A stretch of 64,000 nucleotides of DNA from Leptoclinus maculatus (taxonomy: Eukaryota > Chordata > Actinopteri > Perciformes > Stichaeidae), in contig JAVDOI010000001.1 in NCBI GenBank assembly GCA_032191485.1, forward strand, positions 30,241,948-30,305,947, read 5' to 3'. Position numbers and translations under genes: made by a program. Every line of letters starts with the position of its first letter. Within the stretch, counting starts at the first letter, position 1. The notes beneath the pieces are model-generated. The model was not told where the DNA came from. It worked only from the letters and a program-made list of their open reading frames with translations, and did not search any database. This document shows positions 48,056 to 59,363 of the stretch, in pieces.

Positions 48056-49068
48056 TAGGGCTGCAACTAACGATTATTTTAATAATCGATTAATCTGTCG
48101 ATTATTTTTACGATTAATCGATGAATCGGATAAAAAAAAAAAAGCATTAATTTCCAACCCTTTATTCAAAAACAGTATGCTTTATGCTTTCGGGTTTTTT
48201 TTAAATAAAGTGCACAAAAATATGTATATTTTTGTTTAAAGGGACCTGAGCTGTCAGAACAATAAATCATTTATAAAAAATAAAGAAAAATACAAATCAG
48301 AAAACTTAACAGGATTTGTTTGAACGTCAGAACTTGTTCTCTACACTACACTCACAGATGCACACACTCACAGACACACACACTCTCACACTCAGACACG
48401 CACTCAAGTTCACTTGAAGCTTATTCATTAAATTATTACCATCATTGTAGTAAGTGCAAGTTAAGTTAATGTATACACCACATTTAAACACAGTTTAAGA
48501 TGACCAAGTGCTGTAAAAAAAATTAAAAAGTACAACACACACACATATATTTGTCAACAATAACCGATATGGGACAAAGCACAGAATATATATACATGAC
48601 AACAGATTGAAAAATGAATGGGCCAAAAAAGGCGAGTGAATAAAAACGTGTCTTTAGTCCTGCTTTACTACTGTTATTAACGAGCTAACGCTAACTTGTC
48701 ATGCTTGTCAAACTGGATAACGAGTAAACACCAGCACCAGAAGAGCTACTGGAGGGACGTTACGTCCCTGATAGCAGTCGACTCCGGGGCGGCTGATCTG
48801 TCGCACTCGGTTCGGCCATGCACGCCGGATATGCCCCGCCTACGGATCGCGCACCGTCAAACAGCGTTACGGGTCTCTCCGGTGGTCTTTCCTCTACCTC
48901 CGCTCTGCTCTGCCCTCAACCCAACTTGTTTTTTTATACTCAAACATCTCCGCGACTTATTGAGTGGCGTAATAATCGCGCGACACAACGAATCGATAAT
49001 GAAATTCGTTGCCAACTCTTTTAATAATCGAATTTTATCGATTTTATCGATTCGTTGTTGCAGCCCTA
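48056..49068. mobile_element. non-autonomous hAT-type DNA transposon, 1013 bp
   Basis: The ends are tagggctgcaac and its inverse gttgcagccta-type terminus (gcagcccta). It is flanked by a perfect 8-bp duplication, catcattc, at 48048-48055 and 49069-49076. Eight-base duplications and this kind of terminus are typical of the hAT superfamily. Subterminal regions are rich in taatcgatt-like motifs. No transposase domain was recognised; small ORFs inside are not convincing. It lies between the convergent genes psmb1 and psmc3. Confidence 0.9.
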
Positions 49069-49076
49069 CATCATTC

Positions 49077-50164
49077 TGACCTTGATTAAAACACACACAA
49101 GAAAAGGTTACTCCTATAGACCGTAGGCCTCTCTCACTGCATACATTTTGATTTTGACTGTTGAAACTAATGACATTAAAGATGGTTGCATTCCACTTAG
49201 ACGTCCCAGATCCACTGCTCTGGTATTGTGCGAGTGGGCTCACTGGAATGAGTTACTGGGGTACTTCCTGAAGATAAGCTGTCATTAGTGGAATGAATCT
49301 GTGCATTTCTTGCTAAGACAAGTCAAACAAAAGGAAAAGATAAAAGTCCTGAATCCAGACTAGATATGGGCTCTACGCCGTTTTTTAGTATGTGCTGTGT
49401 TCACACTAGATGTTGACAAACTATACTCAAAGCAGACAGAATGTATACTAAATACTTTACATTTTTGAGTGTGCTGTTGATGGTACTATTCTCCCACAAT
49501 GCAATGCGTAAGGAGGAGCTGCTCAAAACTGAAACTGTGTTAATACATTTTAGGTGGAGGTGAAACAACCCCAAATAAAAATCTTGGAAACAAAACCGGT
49601 ATTAAATCCCAGGAAAAATATTTTTGATGTATCCTTGTGAAGTCTAATTGTTTTTTCAAAGCTGCAGTTTGATCTACATTTCACCTCCCTCCTATTGTGT
49701 CATGCATGCCCTGTTGATATAAAATGGTAAAGAAGGTTTATATTTCTGTGTAACTGCTAAAACAGTGTGCTATGATTAGTATGTAATATAGGTTTGGTAC
49801 TCAGCTAGTGTCCATAACAGGACCGTGGAACTGGCCCACTTGAATGGAATGAGGACTGTGGATGAAAATTAGCTTTTAGCGTTTTTTAAAAAGCTTTATG
49901 TTTTTCTAAATAACAACAAATAGAAGCTCCAGACCAATAAAGACTGCCCATATCTGATTATTAATTTCACATCGGTGCCATTATTCTTTAGAGTGAAAAC
50001 AAAGACTGTCCTATAAATGCTCAGCAGGAAGAGACAACACTGATTGACATTTTATTTATTTTTATTAATCCAAGTTAATCAGCAACTGTAACAAGTGTTT
50101 ACCCAACAACTGTTTTAATAAGCAAAGACTCCCTCACAAACAAACACAGACACAGATAGTGTCC
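49077..50164. other. intergenic DNA and psmc3 3'UTR, with repeat-like segment
   Basis: No gene is supported. About 49380-49530 (agtatgtgctgtgttcacacta through cccacaatgcaatgcg-type sequence) resembles a dispersed fish repeat. TTTATT motifs at 50051-50060 are minus-strand AATAAA signals suitable for psmc3. Confidence 0.4.
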
Positions 50165-51848
50165 TCAGGCGTAGTACTGAAGGTTGGCCTTCTTCTTGGC
50201 CTGGACCTCCAGGATTCCCTCCATGTAATCTTCATGGTTCAGCTCTGTGGCCCCGCGGCGCAGCGCAATCATGCCGGCCTCCACGCACACAGCTTTGGCC
50301 TGGGCGCCGTTGAAGTCATCGGTGCAGCGAGCCAGCTCCTCGTAGTTGACGTCAGGGCTGACGTTCATCTTGCGGGAGTGGATCTGCATGATGCGAGCTC
50401 TGGCCTCTTCGTTTGGCATGGGGAACTCAATCTTTCTGTCGAGACGACCTGAACGGAGCAGCGCAGGGTCCAAGATGTCCACTCTGTTGGTGGCAGCAAT
50501 CACCTAGAAAATAAAAATGTATGTAGTTATACTGTAGTCATCATACTGTAACGTAACGCCACAGTGGTGACTAAAAATTTAAAAAAAGCTGGTGCTTAAC
50601 TTTGTTCCAAGTAGAACAAACTTTTTTCTTAGTTTTTTGGAGTTTGCTCGTACAGTAATTACACTTTTTGATGTGTAGGTTTGTGAAAACATTTATTGTG
50701 TGCTGTACTGTGTGCCTATATTTCATATTTAAATGTTGACACAATTTTGTCGTCTGAATTAAACACTAACCAGAGCAATCACTATGTCCGATATCTCCCA
50801 AAATGATGCCGTGAATGAAATATAACTTCTGATAGACTGAAGAATGACGATGTAAATAAACATGAGGTGATGCAACAGGTTCTTTTGGTGGCAGCATCTT
50901 TACCTTGACCTGCATGTTGGGCTGAAATCCGTCCAGCTGGTTGAGCAGCTCCAGCATGGTCCTCTGCACCTCTCGGTCTCCTGCCTTCTCGCTGTCAAAC
51001 CTCTTGGTCCCGATGGCGTCCAGCTCATCGATGAAGATGATGGATGGGGCTTTCTCTTTGGCCAGAGCGAAGGCATCTCTCACCAGCTTGGCTCCATCTC
51101 CTATAAACATCTGGACCAGCTGTGGACCGGCCAGCTTCAGGAAAGTGGCCTTGGTCTGAGCGGCACAGGCCCTGGCCAGAAGGGTCTTCCCAGTGCCAGG
51201 TGGACCGTACATCAGGACTCCTTTGGGTGGCTGGATACCGAGGTTTTCAAACTTCTCCTTGTGGTTCATGGGCAGCACGATGGCCTCCACCAGCTCCTGG
51301 ATCTGCTTGTCCAGCCCTCCTATGTCGCTGTACTGCTCTGTGGGGCGCTCATCCACCTCCATGGCCTTGACTCTGGAGTCATATTCGGTGGGCAAGGTCT
51401 CCAGGATCAGGTAGGAGTCCTTGTTGACACCCACCAGGTCTCCGGGCTTCAGCTTCTCGGCGTCCACCAGCCCGATCACGGGCAGGAAGTAGGTCTGTCG
51501 AGTGGAAGTCTTAATGACGGCGCACTTTCCTTTCCTCTGAGAGTCCAGGTCCACATTAGCCCCGTCCTCCTCCTGGTCGTTGGGGTCCACGTCCAGCAGC
51601 TCGATCACATTAGACACAAGGTACGGCAGAGTTTTGTTCACTTTTATTTTCTCCGTGTTTTCTTTGATTTTATCCTTCATGGCCTGCAGCTCGTGAGTCA
51701 CCCGCAGCACTTCGCTCTTCATTATCTTTATCTCGCTGTCGAGGAGACGAGTCCGCTGAACTATCTCATCTGTGGACATTTTTAACACTTCTTCGCCGAT
51801 TCCATCCTCCACTTCGTCCCAAACTGATTTGTCACTCAGCGACGCCAT
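50165..51848 (-). CDS. psmc3: psmc3, 26S proteasome AAA-ATPase Rpt5 (6A)
   Basis: Two coding exons on the minus strand: 50904-51848 (315 codons) and 50165-50503 (112 codons plus stop), giving 427 residues. The ATG at 51848-51846 has a good context (aaagATGgc); an upstream in-frame GTG is not credible. The order is N-terminal coiled coil, OB region, Walker A GPPGTGKT (215-222), Walker B IIFIDE (270-275) and second-region motifs NQLDGF and AATNR. It ends LQYYA, the HbYX-type tail that docks into the 20S alpha ring. Sequence is near-identical to human PSMC3 apart from the extreme N-terminus and a few substitutions (for example AQAK for AQCK). The odd point is structure: human PSMC3 has many introns, here there is one of 400 bp, at QVK|VIAATNR. 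Could be an active partly processed retrocopy or a gene that lost introns. Confidence 0.93.
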
Positions 51849-52012
51849 CTTTGCTCTAACTGCGTTGAACTGTGACACGCCGGAACTTAAAGCTTCTTCT
51901 TCCGGAAGTAGTTAGTCGACGACGCTCGTGAGCGCCGAAGCACAAGAGCGAGGATCAAACAAACCTGAAGCCGCATTAACTCGGTTCTTGTGCTGGTCTA
52001 AACTGCAAGAGT
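51849..52012. promoter_or_regulatory. bidirectional promoter region of psmc3 and tbp with ETS site
   Basis: CCGGAAGT at 51902-51909 is a consensus ETS site, common in housekeeping bidirectional promoters. A donor (agagt|gtgagt) after 52012 suggests a non-coding tbp exon begins within about 110 bp of the psmc3 5' end. The exact starts are not visible. Confidence 0.5.
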
Positions 52013-52457
52013 GTGAGTGTAAGTTGGCGGGCAATTAACTGTGGTGCACTGGCAAATGTCAAAGTTATTTACAACTATTTTTAACACACAACGTCACTGT
52101 ACGTTACGTTCGAGTAGATGTTAGCTAGTGTTGCTAATCTTAGCTATGCCGCTAACGTCAGCTAGCCAGTGTGTTGATATGTTTCATTTAGGAGGCTGTC
52201 AAGACGTCCTGCTGGAAGACGAACGTTTCTCGGGTGTATATAGATTTATCACCAGCATTTTGCACACGCTACCATATAAATGGCGCATAATGCATTTGGG
52301 CCCTGAATGGATGAACCAGCTAAAGTTACGTGAATTAAAGCTAAATGTGATGTTTAGCCAGCAGTGAGTGCGTTGGCGCCACCGGTGGTGCTGCACAAAT
52401 GTGGCTTCAGGTCATTTGCAAGTTCTTCACTAAACTTTGCTGATGCACGGTGCTATG

Positions 52458-53080
52458 TAGTGATGGGACGATGATACCTCAAGGAGTGTATTGACACACT
52501 AAACAAACTGTGTCGGCACTGTATTGATACTGTGTTGGTCACCCAATAGTGACCCCTGCAGTAGTTATAAAATCATTGCAGGTAAAGAAAGTCCTTGTTC
52601 GTGTAAATGCTAAAACTGAGTTGGTATGTAAAATATAGCAAATTAGAGTAAAAATTCAGAGTTACAATTTTGTAACTTATGTGCACATTTGTCAACTTAA
52701 CTGTTAAATCATATGAAATAAAAGACAAAAAAGTGATCAGTTCATGAATTTTTATTGAGAAACAAAAGTTTTTCGAGTGTCTTTGCTCCAAGGCGATTTC
52801 TCCTCTTACACACCAGCTCCCCAGCCTTGGAAAATACTCTTTCGCATGGTACAGACGATGATGGTGTGCAGAGAGTTTTAAGTGCAAGTTGATGAAGATG
52901 TGGGTATATGTTCTGGTTCCATTTCCAATAAAACACACTTTGGCGCGGCACATCCAAACGACACAGTTCCTGTATCGGTCACGTGATTCTTTCTTAAAGC
53001 AATACACGCACCGATACGAGGTTTCCCTCTTGAGCTCTCGGCACAGTGCTGATGCACCAGTGTCGCTCGTCCCATCACTA
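52458..53080 (-). mobile_element. truncated hAT-type transposon, 623 bp, in the putative tbp 5'UTR intron
   Basis: The 14-bp terminal inverted repeats are tagtgatgggacga (52458-52471) and its complement ending at 53080. A perfect 8-bp duplication gtgctatg flanks it at 52450-52457 and 53081-53088. On the minus strand it retains the end of a hAT transposase (see separate entry). An intact short TIR/TSD structure implies a cut-and-paste insertion of an internally deleted copy. Confidence 0.92.
52742..52957 (-). pseudogene. hAT transposase C-terminal fragment
   Basis: About 70 residues contain YPHLHQLALKTLCTPSSS, ERVFSKAGELVCKRR and RNRLGAKTLEKLLFLNKN. These match the C-terminal dimerisation region of hAT (ZBED-like) transposases. 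The BED finger and catalytic core are missing, so it cannot encode an active enzyme. Confidence 0.85.
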
Positions 53081-53324
53081 GTGCTATGGTAATTAATATT
53101 TATCAATTGTTTGTCGGAGTACATTCTGGTTCTGTCTGACTTTTCAGGCACAACATAGCTGTCGGAGAGACGAGAAGAGGGTGTTTCTGCAGAGCCTGGT
53201 CCACTGTGGTCGTTGGTGCTTTTCTACTGTACTATAGACTCTACACGCCAGCTTTGAGGCACCTGCTGCGTGAAGTTACTTCCTGCTCTTTGGTGGCAGT
53301 GAACTAACGCTAGGAGCTAAAGAG

Positions 53325-56300
53325 ATGGACCAGAACAACAGTGTACCTCCCTTCCAGGGGCAGGCCTCCCCTCAGGTAACTCTGGTTTCAAGTATTTTCT
53401 GGTTTATACATCAAGTTACCAGCTGGAAGACATCAGCTCCCATCCTGCACGTTTCAGTGTGATTCTCACATAGCCGCTGTAGACCCAGCATATAATGTCA
53501 CATACAGGAGTGAGATTAAGTCTGCGAGGTGAGCCACAATTGGGTGCTGCAAACATAACCACGGCATAGCTCCACATCTTTCAAGTTTACAAGATGCAGC
53601 GGGCTCACGGGTTGCAGCAGATGCTTGCACCCTGACTAAAATCTATTTCTGGTATTGGCAATTAATTTCGTTGAATATTTTTAAATGCCAAGCAAACTCA
53701 AACATGTGGCTACAATGATTTTCAAATAGGTTTTAAGTCTGCACTCAATTTAGGGTCAGAGTACTACTGTTACTTTCACCGGTAACATAGCTGTGCAGCC
53801 TACAAAATCCACCCATACACCAGTGATATTAACATAAATAAAAGAAGTATCTAAATAAGTGAGGCAAAGTGAAAAATATTGTGACAGTGAACATATTCTT
53901 TGTATTATGATTTGTCAGTATAATTAGCTTCTAATGTGGCTTTCCTGCTCAATCCCGAATTCATGTTTTTTTTGGTGTCTTGTCATTTGTGCAGGGTGCC
54001 ATGACTCCAGGCATGTCGATATTCAGTCCCATGATGCCATATGGCTCGGGCCTGACCCCCCAGCCCGTCCAGAACACCAATAGTTTGTCTATACTGGAGG
54101 AACAGCAGAGGCAACAACAGCAGCAACAGGCGCAGCAGGCAAACGCAGGTACAACACTCACTACTGCCACCATCCTCTCCATCCTCTCTAAGCCTAGTGA
54201 GATCATGGTGTCCTCCTTTGTTCTGGGAAACACAGAACCGTAGTGGAAGTTTATTATCGGTTCATGTTGTAGAAGAATACGTTCTTTGTTCTCCAGGCCT
54301 TCCTGGAACGTCGGGGCAGACCCCTCAGCTTTATCATTCCCAGGCGGTTGCAGGCTCGACCACCACAGCGCTGCCAGGAAACACCCCGCTCTACAACACG
54401 CCGCTGACCCCCATGACCCCCGTCACACCGTCCACACCAGCCTCGGAGAGCTCTGGAATAGTACCACAACTACAGTACGTTTCATATCCAATGGAAAGAA
54501 TGGTCAGCGTATCAGTTTATCGATCACACTTTGTAATATTCTAGCGAATACACACACTTTTACCTTCATGTTATGTTACCTTAGTTGTCATAGGGAAACG
54601 ATGGACCAAAATTGTGCGCACGGTTTTATTTATTGAGACCGGAAACATGAATTTCGCTGACATTTCAGAGAGGGTGTCTTTTTTCACTACCAAAGTTAAC
54701 TACATTGCCATTATTTCCTCAAAGTTATGTCTGAGTTCTTGACTGAACAGTTTTCTTATAAGTCTCTCACTCAGTTCTTTTCTTTTTACTCTACTTTTAG
54801 AAACATAGTATCGACTGTAAATCTGAACTGTAAGCTGGACTTGAAGACCATTGCCCTGAGAGCCAGGAATGCAGAGTACAACCCAAAGGTGAGACTGCAG
54901 TGCCACATATTACTGTGATCCTCTCAATGTTGCTCAACAGCTCAGCAGTGGGGCTTTAGGGAAAGTTCCTGTTCATTTCACCAGCTGTATTTCCCATAAA
55001 TGTTGCCGGAGTGAGTTTATGGGTCAAGCTAACTCTGCATTTGCCACCTCTGTTGTTAGAGATGCAGGGAAATATGGATTCATGCAAAACCACAAATATC
55101 GGGGCGACCACAGTAAACACTGAAAGTGGCCAATTGGAATAGCACCAACGGCTAACTGCATAGCGATCTACATCCGGGTCAACTTGCCTGTTGGTTTATT
55201 TGTTTACGTGTGTGGTTTTATCAGCTGCCATTGGTTATTTTGGATTGTGTGTCCAGAAAAATTTGTCTTTATTGACCTTTTTCATGGCACACATTTTGAC
55301 CATATGAAATAATCACATGGTTTTAGAATCAGAAAGCGCAATAAAAAAATCTGATTTTTACAGAAATTTTAGTTAAGTTGTGCTTGTTATCAATTTAGAC
55401 AAAGTTATCGTGTATAATGACATCTTGATATACGACTTTATCACGATATGATTCCGTTGAATGATAAATTATCATAAGGAATGATCGCCCAACCCTACTT
55501 GATATATTTCTGCTCAACATCCCACACTACTACATTTATGTGGAAGCACTGCTGGATGTAATTCCCGCTCTCTCTGTTGTTTGTAGCGTTTTGCTGCGGT
55601 CATCATGAGAATACGAGAGCCCAGGACCACCGCTCTCATCTTCAGCTCTGGGAAGATGGTCTGCACTGGAGCCAAGAGGTCACAATACTGGCTATTTGAT
55701 CACCTTTAATGTGCTGAATATCATAATAAGCCTGGCCCTGTCTTTGAATACAATGTACTCTACCTTCGTGCCTCTCTTGAATACTAATTTTTTTCTTTTC
55801 CATATGATCCGCCTCGCTTCTGTCTTTAGTGAGGAGCAGTCGAGGTTAGCTGCCAGAAAATACGCCCGTGTGGTGCAGAAGCTCGGTTTTCCTGCTAAGT
55901 TCCTGGACTTCAAGATTCAGAACATGGTGGGAAGCTGCGATGTGAAGTTCCCCATTCGTCTGGAAGGATTAGTCCTCACACATCAGCAGTTTAGCAGGTA
56001 ATTTCTGTTTGTTCTATTGTCTGATGCAGCTAAAAATCATAAATTTTTGCTTCTTTGAAAGCACCAGCACACGATGGCTGCGTTGTGAGAATGTCACGCT
56101 TGTGGCTGCACAGTTGTGCTACAGACTTGAAATGGATTTATTTTAATGAATGAGGTAATACTTGTTGTAGTTATAATATTATAAAATGATTTGTCTGTTT
56201 CAGCTATGAACCGGAGCTGTTTCCAGGACTGATTTACAGAATGATCAAACCTAGAATTGTCCTGCTCATCTTTGTCTCTGGGAAAGTTGTACTCACAGGT

Positions 56301-56723
56301 AAGACCTGATGCTCACTGCGGTCGGGTATAGTACTGCATACTGTCAGTTATATACAAACATAGAGCTGTACTAGTATACTGAAATCACTATTTTAGAGTT
56401 AAACATAAGTAAATATAATTTTGATATGAATTCCATAAATAGTTGTTAAATGATGATGTATCTGCCAACCTCTTCAAAAAGAAATAATCAGAATCCATAA
56501 AAACCTACAAAAGAAGTTTTAATTAGAAATGGAGAAGATAATCCGGAACATGGTGTGTAATGCGTATCATGTTTTCTTCTGTCGATGTTTTTGGCTCTGC
56601 CGGTGTAACTCGTTGTATTAATGTGTTGGTTTTGTTTTTAAAGGTGCCAAGGTGAGAGGAGAGATCTACGAAGCGTTTGAAAACATCTATCCCATCCTGA
56701 AAGGCTTCCGCAAGACGACGTAG
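53325..56723 (+). CDS. tbp: tbp, TATA-box-binding protein
   Basis: Eight coding exons: 53325-53375, 53995-54148, 54297-54474, 54801-54888, 55587-55678, 55830-55997, 56204-56298 and 56644-56723. They total 906 nt, 301 residues. The N-terminal part starts [17 protein letters not shown], with [17 protein letters not shown], a short Gln tract ([12 protein letters not shown], 54-65) and [11 protein letters not shown] repeats. The DNA-binding saddle starts near [15 protein letters not shown] (about 129). It has two imperfect repeats including [12 protein letters not shown] and [12 protein letters not shown], and ends LKGFRKTT. It is the core promoter-recognition subunit of TFIID, and also of SL1 and TFIIIB. 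A likely 5'UTR exon begins at 53148 (acceptor cttttcag) and joins a leader near 52012. An AATAAA lies at 57934-57939. Confidence 0.96.
55380..55497. repeat. possible DNA-transposon end in tbp intron
   Basis: Sequence with tatcacgatatgattc and ending atcgcccaaccctac resembles termini (agggttgggcgat, inverted) of common fish DNA transposons. The other end and target duplication were not found. Confidence 0.3.
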
Positions 56724-57939
56724 AACCCGCTGCTCCTTCTTTTACCTTTATCACCGACTTTTTTTTAAAAAATTCACAAGAAGAATCATCTATATGTTGA
56801 CCTCTACAGATGGACTGTTGTACAGGGATGTGAGTCCTCTATTTTTTATTTATTTTTTTGTCCCCCCGGTTTCTGATTTTTTGAGTAACAGGATTTTTAC
56901 AGGTTTGTTTTCTTGCCGTCTTTTGATCACAAGCAACGGCATATTTTTCACACCCGTTCTGTTTTTTTCCGTTATTTTTAGCTTTTTCTGTTGTGCTGTT
57001 CACATCCCTGATTGTACATAAGATTGTAAAGAAATGTAAAAAGCGCTGATTAGAAGAGAAACAGTCTGACTCAGACTGTTTTTAGTTTTTATTTGAAGCC
57101 ATTTTAAATAGTTTTGTACGTTGCATTTTTATAAATTGCCCACTCAGTCCCCAAATTATAACAAGACGTGTTCGGGTCTGTCAGCCCCACATTCCTCTTA
57201 ACAGTATTTTTAAGATTTTAGTTTGAGTGACCGTTTATCTCAAACCTTTTTGGGAGTTTGATCTTCATGTCTATCTGATCTTGATTCAGCGTCGTCCTAA
57301 TCACATGAATGCTTGAAGTGGACACATTTTGACATGAGAAATACTGTCTAGTCTGTTAATCTGTAACTGAAGGTGGATGCTCTTAAACAGAAGTTAAACT
57401 AGATTGATCCATGTCCTGCTACTTAAGTTGTCATTAAGTTCTTTGACATTTGTGTCACTAGGTCTGGACTACATTTGACCTCATAAATCAGCCAGAACAT
57501 GAAGAAAAGACTCCGTTGATTTTAAAGTAGACGGCCTCTTCTTTTACTTATCTTAACCTCTTGCATCTTATATTCAGGAGCACTAAAAGATGTCTGATAA
57601 ACTAAGCATTGTGTTGCCATGCTGATGTATTGTTTTACGTCTTTTGCCCATTCAAAATCATTTAAATTTTTGTGCCAAGGAAAATGTGAATCTGTCTTGG
57701 TCGTCCATACTGTGTGCCCAGCCACAACATTTTTGGCACTTTATGGTGAGCTGGTTGTGGCGGCAGTCGGCTTCACCATCTGTGTGTCTTCCACCCTGAC
57801 GTCTGTATGGGCAGCAGCAGAGGACGGGGATTAATCAATACTTTCCTCTGTGACTCTGGAGTTCAGCTGGAGACCAGGAAGCCCCGTCACACATTTCAAA
57901 GTAATTGTTCTTCTGAAATTGTTAATGTGCATTAATAAA
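56724..57939 (+). other. tbp 3'UTR
   Basis: Non-coding and T-rich, ending at AATAAA 57934-57939. No other gene is supported here. Confidence 0.5.
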
Positions 57940-59363
57940 TGTGTACATACAGGCTGTTAAATCTGCTTCTTTTACTACAGTGAACTTTTGGTGCCGTTGT
58001 ATTTGGAAACGGCATATTTGTTGTCCAGTGAACACTGAGATGTTTGCTGTCCTAAGAAGTGTGTGAGCACCGCTTCACATATTATATATACACGGTAGAA
58101 TATAACGGTAGTTTCTCTTTTAGACTTGTGTTGGTCCTGGACTAAATGCAGGCTTAACATGATTTTACCAGAATACAAAAAATATCAATATCCACAAACA
58201 GTTTTCAGGTTCAATGTGAAAAGTTAATTCCAGTGAACATCAGTTATGCACAGACAACTTAAACAGAAAAGATTTGTCCAATTGGAGAACTGCTCCAGAA
58301 CTCACTGGATATTATCTTTTTTTCGGACCATTTTCTGTAAACCTGGCACAAACGACCATGCCGCGTTCAAAGTCGCTTAAATCACCTTTCTTCACTGTTC
58401 TGATCGTCTCGACCATGTTTACATGCCTAAATACATTGAGTTGCTGCCACGTGATGTGTTGCTGCTACATGTTAACTCATTCCATGACCACACTGAACAA
58501 AGTAGAGTAATCGCATCTATCAATACTAGTCACCTTATTGTGTACAACACATTTTCACATCTTTATGTTCACATACTTTACTAACTTGTTTGGGAGCTTT
58601 GACGAAGCCTTCCTCTTCTCATGGTGCAACCAGGAAGTAAACGGCTCAGGTCATGTGACAATTTAGACTTAACTTGCGACACTGCACATATTGCATTTAA
58701 ACCCTTTTATTTCAATATTTACTGGAAAGGTATTTATAAATCATTCAGTAACATTTATAGAGCCTTATAACTGGAAACTTTTTTACACTCACTGTTGTGA
58801 CCAATGAGATTAAATGTGAAGATATAATTGACAGGTTGTATTTAGATATTTTAACGGTACATTTTCTGTCTCAAACCCGCTGAAAAGCAGATGAACTTGT
58901 GCAGGCACATGGTGATATTGTATTTGTTCTGCTGACCATTTGCTTCAATAGACCTACTATATAAATGGTATGTACCACTGAAAATGGACGTAACCCACTC
59001 ACCACCCGGGTCAGAAATACCACTCAAACATTTGTATAATAGGAAATATTTGGAAGTGGTGAAGAACTAGTATTTCCGTCTAAACTTTTAATAGAACAAT
59101 TAATACAGATGGTGAATTTCTGCCCTCCAAAAACATCATCGTCCTTGATAGTCTTAGAAAGATTAACTTCCTCTCTCGGTCAGCTTAATTACACACTGAT
59201 TTTAATTTGGCCTGTGTATCATCCGTTAGACGAGCAGCAGCATGTGTCCAGTCTACTGTGACATCACTATAAGAGTGAAAACCAGTTTCCTCACTGCTGA
59301 GCTTTTCACGTGCATCAGTGTGTCCTGAACTCTGTCCAGCAGCAGGAAGATATTATGTGGGTT
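57940..59363. other. convergent intergenic DNA and pdcd2 3'UTR
   Basis: AT-rich sequence between the ends of tbp and pdcd2. No exon, RNA gene or clear element end recognised. Confidence 0.4.

Noticed and set aside
48696..49243. 127- and 128-residue ORFs as transposase
   Set aside because: No hAT catalytic or dimerisation motif is visible; they sit in the non-autonomous element or overlap its edge.
52573..53151. 192-residue minus-strand ORF as a host gene
   Set aside because: It runs through the 623-bp hAT element. The transposase-like residues lie in a different, shorter frame (52742-52957), and the long frame has no family resemblance.
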